Positions 10,273 through 22,209 of a stretch of DNA of 64,000 nt are shown in pieces. The DNA lies in NCBI RefSeq assembly GCF_000005505.3, contig NC_016134.3, positions 16,970,624 through 17,034,623 on the forward strand, written 5' to 3'. The notes under the pieces are model-generated. The model saw only the letters and a list, made by a program, of their open reading frames with translations. It had not been told where the DNA came from and did not search any database. Every line of letters begins with the position of its first letter. The stretch's first letter is position 1. The position numbers and the translations under genes are program-made. The stretch is from Brachypodium distachyon. Lineage: Eukaryota; Streptophyta; Magnoliopsida; Poales; Poaceae.

Positions 10273-12585
10273 ATTTTTTTGCTTTGCTGGCTCAAATAGC
10301 AATATGGCATTTTGAAATCGGTTTTTATATTTATTGTGCTGATTGCAAGCAGTGGAACTCAATCATATTCGTTGTACATTGAATATGATGGCAATAACGG
10401 AAAATTATACTCCTAAGTTAGTTTGACGTCGCTGTTTTTTGTAGTCCTTTTACACCTTGTGGAGTTTCACTATTTAACATATTCTTCTTTACTTGGGCTG
10501 TTCTGCCAAGAATAAACATGTGGGACGATGTGTGCGGCATTCTGTAGAACCGACAATACTGTATCTTTAACTATCCATTGTAGGTTAAAATTATTTTAGT
10601 ATTAAGTTCACATTCCTTCCTTCTAACATCACCCTTTTGAATACTATGTTCTACTTTGTTAATAATATCTGTATTTGTAATCACCCTACACTAATCAGTC
10701 ATGTTAGCATAAAATTGTGGACACATTGTAGTGAAATTTCTTGCAGTATCACTTCTCATTTTTATCCTCCTTTGTTTTAGGTAAATATAGTAAACTAAAC
10801 AGTCATTGGCAATAATGCTGTGAATTGATCTTCCAAACTTTCTATTTTATTGTGTACATACTTCACCTTTTCAGATACATTATCTGAACATAGCATTGTT
10901 GCTGCAGTTGTTGAATCCAGTATCTAAATTTGCAGTCTTCAGTTTGATGAGCTGCTATGCTATACCTATACGGCTTCAATCAAGTTGTACCAACTTCTCC
11001 CCATCGTGTTTTTCGTTTGTGTCTTTTCTCTTGTTTCTGCAAATCAGCTCCTAATTTGGAGATAGAGACGATTTTGATCCTTTTGGAGAGAACTATGATT
11101 ATGGGAGAGCAAAGAATCACACATCTGAAAAATACGACCAAACTTAATTATCTTTCCTGCATGAACAAACAATCACGAGCTAAATGGTCAAAATCTGACT
11201 CAGACTTATTTAATTACCAGGCACGAAGTATTCAAGAGATCAACCACTCTGGCAACTAGTTTCGTTCCAATATTTTTGGCTTCCCTATCTGTTGTTTGGT
11301 AGTGATTTTGCAACAATACAACAACTATTCCCTGATAAGACCTAAGATCAGGTGAGGCAAAAATTTAAAACCGAGGAGAAATGGCATCTAATGTAAGTTC
11401 ACGATGCTAGGCTCCAGAGATAAGAAGTTGCTCCATAAGTGGTCCAGCCCCATATTCTGATTTGTGATTTTGCTCGGTTCAATGCTTCTGTTTTACAAAC
11501 TGTATGCAGATAATTTGTATTTAAAACAAGTAATAAAAAAAAATCTCAACATCAAAGATTTGCCGATAGACGTCAACAGTACACGTAAAACAAGAGCTGC
11601 ATCCAATGGAGGAAACTCTGGAAATGAGGTATTTTCTGATAACGACTCTGTTTATGTTTGAGATTATTTCATTAACTTTACTTTATTTTCTGTTTTAAGA
11701 ATGTGCTGGAAGATAGCATCAACCACGTCGAAGAGAATGGTTTGAATTGTTGGAGTAAAGCGCAAGCAGGGCACAGACGGATCAGATGTCAAGGAAGTGG
11801 GGGACCCTGTTTCTGTAAATGGTGACGATGACCTTGATGTATTTGATTGGTACTGGCATGATAATCAATCGTGGTAAAAATGATTCAGGATTTCATGATT
11901 CTTTCAATCCTATGATCTCAAAACAAGTATTTTTTGCTCACTAGATTACTAACATACTGGTGCAAATGTACATTAAATAGGCTGAATACAATTTTATTGC
12001 ACTTTGGCTTTTATAGCCTGGAAAGTGGAAACAGAACATAGGGGTAATATGATTTACTTGATGCATCATAAAACACTGTCGTTTAATCCACTGAGCTGAG
12101 GGATTAGCAAACCATTGAGGTTTGCAGATAAATACAAGTTCTGTTCTTCCGAAGAACGTAAAGATTTGCTAGTTCTGAATATTTGGCAAAAAAAACCTCC
12201 AGCACTAAGAGTCCCATTGTAGAAGAGTATGGAGACAAATCTTTTATAATCAGAATCGCAGGTCATGTGCAAAAGTGGGGTAGGGTGATGCGCTGAAGCT
12301 ATTTTATAGTGCCATGTGAAAAAGAATACACGAGCAAGTACAATTTTTTTAACATCAACCAAAACAGTAAAAATTTAGAAGAAAACAAGCACACCAAAAT
12401 ACGCTGATAACTGCATGGACATATAAAAAATCCAGTTAGCAGCTCTCCATCGAGTATTTTGAAAAGGAGGGAGTAAGGCTGAAGACTCTGCCATTTATAT
12501 CAACTCACCAAAACATAAGAACCAAAAGAAGTAATGCATATGCAGTACACCATTGGAAAATCAGCAAACATAGAAAAACTCACTA
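10273..12585. other. AT-rich intergenic DNA with weak coding traces
   Basis: No confident gene. A plus frame at 11464-11661 ends in a Ser/Asn/Asp-rich segment (SNGGNSGNEVFSDNDSVYV), and an open trace continues to about 11745; both could be exon remnants. The rest is AT-rich and shows no inverted or tandem repeat that I can define. Confidence 0.3.
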
Positions 12586-13851
12586 CTATTTTTTGAGAGC
12601 CGAGTCCATCGCTCTGACATCAAGTGTAATCCACATTGGAGCTGGAAAGTCGGACCAAAGCTGAGGTGACACAAGTTCCTCCCTGATGTTATTATCCAAG
12701 TTGAGAATTGCAATATCACGGCTATTATTCTCGAATCCCCTTGTCCAAAAATAACTATCATCAGTAAAGTAGGCATGGTTTCTCTTGAGAGCCGGATATT
12801 CTACAGAACTGATACAAAGTGATTGATTATGCCCAAGAAACAATGCATGGTCATGCAAGCATTTGACTTTCTTACGTTCCCCCCTCTCGATGTCAATTTC
12901 ATATATTTCAAATTTGCCAGTGTTCCAAAAAACAAATGCCCCCGGCTCAGGATGTAATTCATAATCCTTATATGATTTCCAAACTTGCAGAAGATCACCC
13001 CATGGTGCTTGCACAATGTACATGCAACTATACGTTATTGCATCAGTCATCCCCAAAACAATCTGCATCGTGACCGTAGGGCCACTAAGATCATAGACAT
13101 CAATTTCTCCATCATAGTTCACAGCATACAAAAGTCCATCCTTGTAGAGGCAGTCCTCGTAGTGAAGGCGTGGTGGCAGCCAGGTCCAACTATCATCCCC
13201 GACTCTCGTAAACGAGAGCTGACGATGTGGATTGTGGAAGAGCACCACAATGTATTGTCCAGTGGTCGTATTAGGAAACACAAAAGCCTTATAGTGAAGC
13301 ATCTCCCGCAGCTCATCAAGTTCAACAATCATTGGGGGGCTATAAACCTCTTTTGCAGTGTGCCGTGAGTACCGATACTTCCGGAGAGCACCAGAGTCAT
13401 CATAGACCGGCTTCACCTGCTCGATGGTGATCACCGAAGGGAGATCGACCTGTTCGCTGGTGATTGGATTGACTATGTGCATTTCTGATCGCTCATCTAC
13501 AGTAACGAGTAAGCCCTGAGAGGATCCAATCAGCAACCTACTGCAGATCGGTGGCTCTGGCAGACTTACCTTGTAAACTCTCTTCTCGGCGATGCTGTAG
13601 AGGCAGGCAACGTTCTCACCAGCAGATTCAGAAGTGTAGAGCAAGCACGGCGTCTGGGACCGTTTGTACTTCCCAAGGTTGAGTAGGCTGGTGTAGACGG
13701 AGCGCCAAGAGGGACGCACGGAGCTGGCACGGACGAGGTCAGGGATTTCAAGTCGAGCAAATATATTCATCAAGATGTCCCGCGGCAGTTCCGGTAACTC
13801 CACCGTCTCAATCGGCGGCATTATTGGCTTATTACTTTCTTCCTTCTCCAT
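12586..13851 (-). CDS. F-box protein with C-terminal DUF295 domain
   Basis: An intact single-exon gene of 421 residues. The F-box is at residues 17-60 (LPELPRDILMNIFARLEIPD, then LVRASSVRPSWRS), the usual SKP1-binding region of SCF ubiquitin ligases. The rest matches the grass F-box/DUF295 class: a beta-propeller-like region with HIVNPITSEQVDLPS (about residues 125-139) and a C-terminal part with HAYFTDD and DIAILNLDNN. Proteins of this class act as substrate receptors; grasses have hundreds, many lineage-specific. The start at 13851 is the first in-frame ATG and gives a short acidic leader. There are no stops or frameshifts. The length fits the family (about 350-450). Confidence 0.88.
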   Translation of the reverse strand: MEKEESNKPIMPPIETVELPELPRDILMNIFARLEIPDLVRASSVRPSWRSVYTSLLNLGKYKRSQTPCLLYTSESAGENVACLYSIAEKRVYKVSLPEPPICSRLLIGSSQGLLVTVDERSEMHIVNPITSEQVDLPSVITIEQVKPVYDDSGALRKYRYSRHTAKEVYSPPMIVELDELREMLHYKAFVFPNTTTGQYIVVLFHNPHRQLSFTRVGDDSWTWLPPRLHYEDCLYKDGLLYAVNYDGEIDVYDLSGPTVTMQIVLGMTDAITYSCMYIVQAPWGDLLQVWKSYKDYELHPEPGAFVFWNTGKFEIYEIDIERGERKKVKCLHDHALFLGHNQSLCISSVEYPALKRNHAYFTDDSYFWTRGFENNSRDIAILNLDNNIREELVSPQLWSDFPAPMWITLDVRAMDSALKK

Positions 13852-14353
13852 ATCTCTTCACGGGTAAGCGAATCTGCAAATCGATAAGTGACCCTCAAAC
13901 TTGCGAAATAATTCCGGGTCTCCCACTATTTACTACTCCCAGTTCTTACCAGTAAGGGCTAAAGGGGCACTGGCCGGCGGCAGGTGAGACGAGGTGATTT
14001 TAAGGAGCCTTGGAAGGAGCAGGAGCGGACACCGAGCGCGGCCAGTTCATCGACGAAGACGGCAGGTGGTAGGCGACAACACGCGGAGATTTGTTGGAGG
14101 CTTCACGCGGCCGTTCGCCGCGGCCGCAGTAGTGCTGGAGCCGGCGGCGGCCTTTAGGTTCGAGAATTTGACTAGGATTTTTTTTTAGAATCACCAGGGT
14201 TCTTCTTTGTTTTCCAAGGCTGCGGTAGGCCCTCCACGGAGGCATGCAGTTGTAGGCCGGTCGGAGTACTGATCCAATTCCACCAGGCCAAAGGCCCACA
14301 AGATACAAATACTATAACCGGTGGATTCTGCCTTCTTTACGGAGGCTATCGAT
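13852..14353. other. Upstream region of the F-box gene
   Basis: It holds the presumed 5' UTR and promoter of the minus-strand F-box gene. A GC-rich patch at 13975-14160 carries open frames on both strands that lack domain character. Confidence 0.3.
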
Positions 14354-14356
14354 TTA

Positions 14357-14485
14357 GGGTCTGTTGTTGTTGTAGTGCATTTTCGGTGTTTGGCTAACCA
14401 ACTTTTTTCTAGTTTTGTGTATTTTTTCATAACAGATTATAAAATAAGTTAAGCGCAGCATAGTTCCGCAATACCAAACTGAACC
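14357..14485 (-). mobile_element. Tourist-like MITE, copy 1
   Basis: A 129-bp segment flanked by TTA at 14354-14356 and 14486-14488. The right end is ATACCAAACTGAACC and the left end is the eroded GGGTCTGTT. The interior (AACCAACTTTTTTCTAG, TTTCATAACAGATTATAAAA) is the reverse complement of the interior of the MITE at 15559-15726, so both are one family in opposite orientations. Confidence 0.8.
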
Positions 14486-14488
14486 TTA

Positions 14489-15060
14489 GGGCTCGTTGTT
14501 AGGTCGCCGAATGTTGGCCAGAGTTCTCATGTTGGGCTACTGGCATAGACCATCACGATTCGTGGTTGCATGTGCGCATGGGACCTGGGGCGTTTTGGTC
14601 TCGCCGAGTTGCATGTTCGTCGGTGATGCTAGAGGTTTTTTTCCTCTCGTGCCGCCCTCCACTCTTCCGTAGCACGCGCCGCCCGTTGCGTACCGCACCA
14701 TCTCTTTACCATCGTGCGCCGCCGCATCTCTTCCCCACGCACCACGCCCTCGTCCTCCCCTCCGACGTGGCCTGCCCTCTTCCCCACTGCGCGTCGTCCT
14801 TCCTCCCCTGCGACTGTCGGTCCTCCATGGCCCGTCTCACCACGGGGCGCTTGAGCCGTCCTCCGGCTGCTTCGTTGTCTTCGAATCAAGGCAGCCACTG
14901 GAACTGGCCAGTGCCGGTCCGGTCACCATGTCCTTTTTCCCACTGCCGCCACGCGCTCGCCTCCTCCGCGGGTTCTCGTCGCCACCGCCATGGAGACGAG
15001 GAGGGGTGGTGCCTCCACGTCCGGATCCGGCAGCCGACGCATCACGGCAATTGGTTTCAG
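14489..15060. other. GC-rich intergenic DNA
   Basis: Pro/Ser/Arg-rich open frames cover this stretch on both strands (the longest, 207 residues on plus, runs into the CACTA end) but show no domain and look composition-driven. Part may be interior of the truncated CACTA element to the right. Confidence 0.3.
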
Positions 15061-15298
15061 GCTCGGTGCGGGCCTGGGCCCCCGTGCCTTTTCTTTAAAT
15101 TGTGGCAAACCACACCAGTGGCCGTTCCTATGACCGCCACTGTTGCCCTCTTTTTGGTTGTGGCAAACCATAGCAATGGTTGTTCGTAAGACCGCCACTT
15201 GTGAGTTGCATCACCACTATCGCAAGATCAGAGGCAGTTCAAAAACCAACCGCTAATCTTGTTTCTAACCGCCACTGGAGACTCTTTATGTAGTAGTG
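15060..15298 (-). mobile_element. CACTA (En/Spm) element end, truncated
   Basis: Read on the minus strand, the segment starts at 15298 with CACTACTACATAAAGAG, a canonical CACTA terminus. Behind it are subterminal repeats of the type GTGGCGGT at about 15281, 15191 and 15135, and related GGCGGT/AGCGGTT copies. Subterminal repeats of this kind are transposase-binding sites in the family. No partner CACTA end is visible to the left, so only one terminus remains. Confidence 0.7.
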
Positions 15299-15558
15299 TC
15301 CCCAACATCGTCCGAGTGCCGGCGAGGCGAAGCTTTACTCCACCGATGAGCCTTTCTCTGATGAAGTAACCCGTTGTTGTTTGCACCGACAAGGTGCTAG
15401 CTAGTCACCCTGTCTGACATAGACAAAGTGGACATCACCAGCCCTAGCACTGACAAGGCGAAGGCTGCCTACCTGTCTAAGCCGATGAGGCTCAGACATA
15501 ATATGCACTATTAGTCAACTAACTTGTATAAATACGATGCAATACGATCTTACACTTA

Positions 15559-15726
15559 GGATCTGTTTGGCATTGCTGAACAGTGCTGCGCTGAACTTAT
15601 TTTATAATCTGCTATGAAAAAGTACACACGAAAGTAGGAAAAAGTTGGTTAGCCAAACACAAAAATAGTAAAACACATGTGAACAAAACGAGATTATGAT
15701 AATCCACCGCCATACCAAACGGAGCC
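15559..15726 (+). mobile_element. Tourist-like MITE, copy 2
   Basis: A 168-bp element with inverted ends GGATCTGTTTGGCAT and ATACCAAACGGAGCC, flanked by TTA at 15556-15558 and 15727-15729. This is the classic Tourist/PIF-Harbinger structure. It shares its core with the copy at 14357-14485 in inverted orientation. Confidence 0.88.
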
Positions 15727-15730
15727 TTAG

Positions 15731-16003
15731 GGCATGTACAATGGAATGACGTCAGTCTTTTCTTAGTGATACCGCATAGGATAAAATCTGACGTGGAAGA
15801 GACATAAATGAAAAAAAGGCACAAGCCTTCTCTTGATTAAAAAATTATCTCTTCACAAGAATGATAAGGCAAAGATAAGGCAAATTTCTAATTATACTGA
15901 ATTTCACCTTTTCTTAGCATTTAATTAGTTAATTTTATTCATCTAAACAGTAATTCTAAGATATAACACTAAAAGATAACCAAAATTGTACTACATGTAG
16001 AAG
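15731..16003. mobile_element. Degenerate MITE candidate
   Basis: It starts GGCATGTACAATGGAATGAC, a common end of small grass MITEs. The right part, ending near AATTGTACTACATG at about 16000, is a weak inverted match. The interior is AT-rich with repeated GATAAGGCAAA. Boundaries are uncertain. Confidence 0.35.
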
Positions 16004-16333
16004 ATGGAGCACTGTGGAGGAGAGATGGGGAATAAAAAGGAGGCGGCGCCGCTGGGAAGACGAAAGAGAAGATGGAAGGACGGAAGGAGGAAGATGGAAT
16101 GAGGGGAGATATTTTGGGCAAGCATAACGTACGGGTCCATGGTATAACAGAGTGTTCGCGAAAAGGAGGGATACAAAGCTATACTGGTGAAATACCCGAG
16201 AAGGTTTGCTCCTTGGAAAACGCCAGCACGAATCGCGACGAAAATGCATGGCCCGTCGGGCACCGACACCTAGCCTAGAAATGAGTTTTCGCTACAAGTT
16301 GGTTCATCGACGACCCCTTCATCCTTCCAGCTA

Positions 16334-16444
16334 CTCCCTCCGATCCATATTAATTGTCGAAATATTATATATCTAGACGCTTTTTAAGCATAGATACATC
16401 CATATTTGAACAAATTTTAGACAATTAATATGGACCGGAGGGAG
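16334..16444. mobile_element. Stowaway MITE
   Basis: A 111-bp element with near-perfect inverted ends (CTCCCTCCGATCCATATTAA and TTAATATGGACCGGAGGGAG), flanked by TA at 16332-16333 and 16445-16446. The core holds ATATATCTAGACGC and ATAGATACATCCA, typical of Triticeae Stowaway families. Confidence 0.93.
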
Positions 16445-16492
16445 TATTGTTTTTCTTTTTCAAAGCCTCTGCAGCTGGACACATCCAGGGCA

Positions 16493-17760
16493 TCACACAG
16501 CCAACGCATCATTAGCAGATTGGGCTAACACCTGTTGCTTCAGGTCTTCACTTGTCGTTGTGGGCCAGCCCATAACCGTGACATGCACACTCATATCTTC
16601 TGTGAGCATCGTCAACGACTGAATGAACCTTGCATCCCTAAAACACACTTGGCCATCATATTTTCTGCTTTCAGTGTTGACGGATGAAGAATCATATAGA
16701 CCTATGGCATCTTTTGCCTGGTGGTTGATGTGCAGCACTTTCACCATTCTATTTTCATCCCACCATCGTATTGCGCTCAAGGAGCTTCTACCAGTCTACC
16801 AGGAAGATTCGCTCAAGTTTTGGCACCTTCACCACCGCATCATTAAGGTTAAGTTTCCTAATTGAGGTGCCCGATAGATCCAGCTCCTCAAGACTTTGCG
16901 ACGACCCACCCAATGTGAAGTTTCCCAAGTGCACACAACTGACCAAAGAAATCTTAGTGACCTTAGCTAGGTTCATCCTTTTGACTTGATCCTGCATCTA
17001 AACTGAATGATTCAAGTGATGGAGGGGGGACCTTAAGCTTTAGGAGCAACATGCTTCAACCCAATACAACCATCAAGAGAGTCTTAGATAGTGTTTGGTT
17101 GATGCCATGGAATAAAATGTAATGGAATGGTTCTCAAAATTGAGATGGTTTTTATGTTTTGTTCCTACTACAATGCATAAAACTGGAATGGAACCATTTG
17201 GTTCCTAAAAAGAGAATACTCTAATATGCATAACCATCTCATTTCTCAAAAAAGTAAGAATCATTTTGTTCCAAGTGGAACCAATGGCTTTAAGTGTTTG
17301 GTTTATAGAACATAAAAAGGTAGAACCGTTTCATTCCAATCATATAAGAATAAAAACCGTTTCATTCCAATCATATAAGAATAGAACCGTTTCATTCCAT
17401 CCCACATGCCTCTGACAAGCTTGGGAACACTTGTATCATACAATTCCCAGACAATTGAGGAGACATTACCATGTGTGTGAACTCATCCTTGTTTCCTGAC
17501 TCCCATGATCAGGTAGGCTCAGTCACTCGAAGATTGCGGAAGTTGTGTAGCCTTCGCCATGCGAGATGACTGTGCCATATCCTTCCCCTCTTAATATGTA
17601 CTCCTAATGTTTGCAGCCATTTTCTCTATTATCTTGGAAGATAGATGTTCCCAGTCAGTTTCACATATGTCCAGCACGGCAGCACCCATAGGTTCTCAAA
17701 ACATTCCAAGGCTGGTCTCTTGCTCTGCTTCTGCTTGTGGTCTATCCTTACAACTATCTA
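16493..17760 (-). pseudogene. NB-LRR disease-resistance gene, LRR region only, broken
   Basis: Read on the minus strand, several frames together give the LRR part of a grass CC-NB-LRR immune receptor. From right to left: ICETDWEHLSSKIIEKMAAN (about 17645), then GRIWHSHLAWRRLHNFRNLR and ESGNKDEFTHMV (about 17470-17570), then DGCIGLKHVAP (about 17055), PPPSLESFSLDAG (about 17015), then EELDLSGTSIRKLNL and PKLERIFL (about 16800-16900), then AIRWWDENRMVKVLHIN (about 16750) and the C-terminal part to 16493. At least two frameshifts and several stops are present and no NB-ARC domain is visible, so it is a dead fragment. A MITE-like insert at about 17085-17402 splits it. Confidence 0.8.
17085..17402. 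mobile_element. MITE-like insertion inside the NB-LRR pseudogene
   Basis: This AT-rich segment interrupts the LRR reading: pseudogene sequence stops at about 17402 and resumes at about 17084 on the minus strand. It starts AGTGTTTGGTTGATGCCATG and contains a second AGTGTTTGGTTTAT inside, so it may be two nested or duplicated units. At its right end AACCGTTTCATTCCAATCAT is repeated three times (17325-17400, the last copy partial). A family assignment (hAT or Harbinger) is not possible by eye. Confidence 0.5.
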
Positions 17761-18077
17761 TTGCAAGGAATTAAACCACGACATTGGTAGAAAGGAGGTA
17801 AAAAAAAGCTGAAGGTACAGTACCGGACTGGGATCCCAAATTTTGTTATGAAAGTTGGTTGGCCCATGTTCAGTAAAACATCTGAACTGTTTGCTGAAAC
17901 CTTAGTTCTGTAACTCACTTGAAAATAAATAGATGGCCATCAGCAGAAACATTCTATTTAATTACTGCTAATTGGCTTCATTTCTTGTAATGTACTCACT
18001 TGACGTGTCTCGGTTAAGAGCCATGTAGCCTAAAAACAATTGAAGAACATGTCTCTCGTGATTCCAGAAATATGTTA
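17761..18077. other. Intergenic, nothing recognised
   Basis: AT-rich DNA without recognisable coding or repeat structure. Confidence 0.3.
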
Positions 18078-18190
18078 CTCCCTCTGATCCTAAATTCTTG
18101 ATTCAAATTTGTCCAAATATGGATGTATCTATTCTTAAAAAATGTCTAGATACATGTAATATTTCGACAACAATTTAGGATCGGAGAGAG
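18078..18190. mobile_element. Stowaway MITE
   Basis: A 113-bp element with inverted ends CTCCCTCTGATCCTAAATT and AATTTAGGATCGGAGAGAG, flanked by TA at 18076-18077 and 18191-18192. Its core resembles the copies at 5227, 16334 and 34030. Confidence 0.93.
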
Positions 18191-18850
<660 letters not shown>

Positions 18851-18955
18851 GCTAAGGTGGTTAATCTGAAGGCTTTCAACATGTTTGAGAATACCTCCGA
18901 TGCTCTCTCAAACGCTACTTTGCTAATTGATAGCAAGCCTAGCAAGGATTGTCCC
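18851..18955 (+). pseudogene. NOP58/NOP5-like exon fragment
   Basis: About 34 codons read AKVVNLKAFNMFENTSDALS and then NATLLIDSKPSKD. This matches the N-terminal region of plant NOP58/NOP5, the box C/D snoRNP core protein, where the family has ARKVV(D)LKAF and later SKPSKGL. The reading starts after a non-homologous stretch and stops after SKPSKD, roughly one exon. No other NOP58 exons are visible nearby. It is therefore a gene fragment left by duplication or transposon capture, and the downstream LINE inserted within 150 bp of it. Confidence 0.65.
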
Positions 18956-19102
18956 ACAGTTTGTCTAGGTATAAGCTGAAATTTCAGCCCTGAAAAGGTG
19001 AGCATCCAATAATGCTTACTAAGGCCATTGGTGTACTACTGTACTTCAGTACTGAATATTACAAACTGCTCTATGTTTTTGTCTAGCATGTGTTCTGGTT
19101 AT

Positions 19103-22100
19103 AAAGCTCAATTTTCGTTTGAGTTATCCTGGTTGCGGCAAGAGGGCTTCTACGAGATAGTGGCAGCCGAACGGGCTGTATGTCGTCGAGGCTCCTCGCC
19201 CATTGAGAGATGGCAAAATAAAATTAGACATCTTCGTCGCTTCCTTCGTGGTTGGGCAAAGAATCAAAGTGGACTTTATAAGAAAGAGCGTGATCGTCTG
19301 CTTCATTCATTGATACCCTCAACATAAAAGCCGAATCCTCTCCGCTCTCTGCTACTGAGCGAGATGCGTTGCGTGATGCCAATGATTTTGTGTCCAAGCT
19401 GCGTCGGGATGAGGAATCCAAATGGGCGCGACGGGCAAAAGTCAAGTATGTCCAGGAGGGTGGAAGCAATACAAAAAAAATTCACCTTGTTGCCAATGGT
19501 AAACATCGTAAGAAAAAAATATTCCAACTCGAGCAGGATGAAGGTATTATTGTGGGACAGGATAACTTGCGTGTTTTTATTACAGATTATTATAAGAAAC
19601 TATTTGGAACACCGGTTTCGAATTCTTTCTCGCTTATGGAAGAGAATTTGCAGGGAATTACCCGCGTTACGCCAGATGAAAATAACATTCTGGTAGCTGA
19701 CTTTACTGAAAAGGAGGTTCATGATGCAATTTTTTAGATGGAGCATAATAAGGCTCCTGAGCCTGATGGGTTCCCTGCGGAGTTCTATCAGGTTTTTTGG
19801 AAGGTTATAAAAGTTGACTTGTTGGCCCTGTTCATCCAACTTCAACATGGGGAGCTGCCATTGTTTAAGTTGAACTTTGGGGTTATTACCCTTATTCCTA
19901 AAAAAGAAAATGCGGTCCAGATTCAGCAGTACAGACCCATTTGTTTGCTTAATGTTAGCTTCAAGATTTTCACGAAAGTCGGTACAAATCGCATTTCTAG
20001 GATTGCCCAAGGTGTGATTCGACCGACTCAAACGGCCTTTATGCCCGGTCGTCATATTCTTGAGGGGGTGGTTGTTTTGCATGAGACCATTCATGAGCTT
20101 CATCGTAAGAAAATGAATGGTGTTCTCTTCAAAATTGATTTTGAGAAAGCATATGACAAGGTCAAATGGCCTTTTCTCCAGCAAGCGTTGCGGATGAAAG
20201 GTTTTGATCCTAAGTGGTGGGAGTGGATTGCCCAATTTGTGCAAGGGGGAAGTGTGGGAGTAAAGGTTAATGACGACCTTGGTCATTACTTCCAAACTCG
20301 GAAAGGTTTGAGACAAGGAGACCCTCTATCCCTGATTCTTTTTAATATTGTCGCGGACATGCTTGCTATTCTTATTGATAGGGCTAAAGATGATGGTCAA
20401 GTGGTAGGCCTCATCCCTCATTTGGTGGAGGGAGGAGTGTCTATCCTCCAATATGCTGACGGTACGATTATTTTTATAGATCATGATTTAGAAAAGGCTA
20501 TTAATATGAAGTTGATCTTGTGCTGTTTTGAACAGCTGTCGGGCCTTAAAATTAACTTTCACAAGAGTGAAATTTTCTGTTTCGGTCAGGCTCAAGTGTG
20601 TGAGGATGACTATAAACAGATTTTTGGTTGCGTATGTGGAACTCTCCCATTTCGTTATCTGGTGATTCCAATTCATTATAGGAAATTACTCAATAGGGAA
20701 TGGAAAGCTGTTGAAGACCATTTTGAGAAAAAGTTGGGGAGTTGGAAGGGCAAGTTACTCTCATACGGAGATCGACTTATCCTGATTAATTCGGTACTTA
20801 CGAGCATGCCTATGTTTATGTTATCCTTTCTTGAAATACCCGCTGGGGTACGATAATGATTGGATTTATACAGATCGCGCTTCTTTTGGCAATCTGATAA
20901 CCAGAAGCGGAAATATCGGTTGACAAAATGGAATATTATCTGTCGCCCTAAAGATCAGGGCAGACTGGGCATTGAGTTGTTGGACCTTAAAAATAAGTGT
21001 TTACTCAGCAAATGGTTGTTTAAACCACTTAATGAAGATGGTTTGTGGCAGCAGCTCCTTCGTAATAAGTATCTTCATTCTAACACCATCTCCCAAGCCA
21101 AGTTACGACCGGCTGATTCCCCTTTTTGGAAGTGCCTAATGCGGGTTAAAGATGAGTTCTTTAACAAAGGCATATTTATTTTAGGGGATGGTCGTGGTAG
21201 TCGATTTTGGGAAGATACTTGGTTGGGGGATAGTCCTCTTGCGCTTCAATATCCATCATTATTTAACATTGTGCAACGGAAAAATATTCTTGTGGCCGAT
21301 GTTTTATCGACGGTGCCCCTGGACGTTGAGTTCAGACGTTTACTAACTGGAAATAAGTGCACATCTTGGTTGCACTTAGTCCAGCGATTAATGATGGTTA
21401 ATCTTTCCACCACGCCAGACAGATGCCCCTGGAAGTTAACTCCCTCTGGGGTTTTCTCGGTTAAATCTATGTACAGAGATTTAATGGATAGCCCTATGGG
21501 TTTCTCGCGGTATTATCTTTGGAAATTAAAAATTCCCCTAAAAATTAAGATTTTTATGTGGTTTCTTGACCGGAAAGTGTTGCTTACGAAGGATAATCTA
21601 GCCAAAAGGAACTGGACAGGATGTATGAAATGTTGTTTTTGTGACGTCGAGGAGTCCATTCATCATTTATTCATCGCTTGTCCCTATGCCCAACTCGTGT
21701 GGTGAATTATTTACTTTGCCTTTAATTTGCCTCCCCCTACCAATATTTCTAATTTGTTTGGGAATTGGTTAAATGGGATTGACAAAAAGACTAAGGCTCA
21801 CATTCGGGCAGGAGTGTCTGCTGTCTGTTGGGCTATTTGAATTGTCGAAATGATATTATTTTTAATGGGGCTAGAGTTGTTCACTTTTTGCAGGTTATTT
21901 TCAGGACCACCGCTCTAATCCGCCTTTGGTCCCTCCTCCTCCCCTGTGGACAAGCGGGAGCTTTTGACTTCTGGGTGCACTCGGCTAGAGACGGTCGCTC
22001 GGGATATCTCCAACCTGGCTGGCTGGCGGCCTGTTGCTAGATTGCAAGATGCATAGGAATTATCTTCAGGATCTTTGTTTTATTTGGCTTATTTTTGTCT

Positions 22101-22209
22101 TCACTTTCTGTGATTCGTGAATTTTGTACTGAGATGTTTTAACTTTACAATAAATTGGATGTGTGCATCGCTTCGATGCAGAGGCCGGGAGCCCCCCTTT
22201 TCGAAAAAA
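19103..22209 (+). mobile_element. 5'-truncated LINE (non-LTR retrotransposon) with 15-bp target duplication
   Basis: The element ends with GATGCAGAGGCCGGGAG and TTTTCGAAAAAAA, a typical grass LINE 3' tail. It is flanked by identical 15-mers, ATGTGTTCTGGTTAT at 19088-19102 and 22210-22224. It carries the reverse transcriptase and zf-RVT regions but no endonuclease, so about half the usual length is missing at the 5' end, as expected from incomplete reverse transcription. Multiple stops and frameshifts show that it is inactive. The clean target duplication means the insertion itself is not very old. Confidence 0.93.
19110..21990 (+). pseudogene. LINE ORF2 remnant: reverse transcriptase and zf-RVT domain
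   Basis: The reading passes through a frameshift near 19315, a TAG at 19735, a TAA-TGA pair at 20854-20859, a TGA at about 21703 and a frameshift near 21835. RT motifs are clear: DGFPAEFYQVFW, the YRPICLLNVSFKIFTK block, FKIDFEKAYDKVKW, and GLRQGDPLS. The catalytic box, normally YADD, reads YADG (about 20452), so the second metal-binding Asp is lost. A C-terminal zf-RVT region follows, with the stretch WKLKIPLKIKIFMWFLD and a Cys/His cluster (CMKCCFCDVEESIHHLFIAC). In its intact state this protein would reverse-transcribe element RNA at a nicked target. Confidence 0.9.

Noticed and set aside
14566..15189. 207-codon plus-strand open frame
   Set aside because: Pro/Ser/Arg-rich with no domain; it runs into the CACTA subterminal repeats and looks composition-driven.
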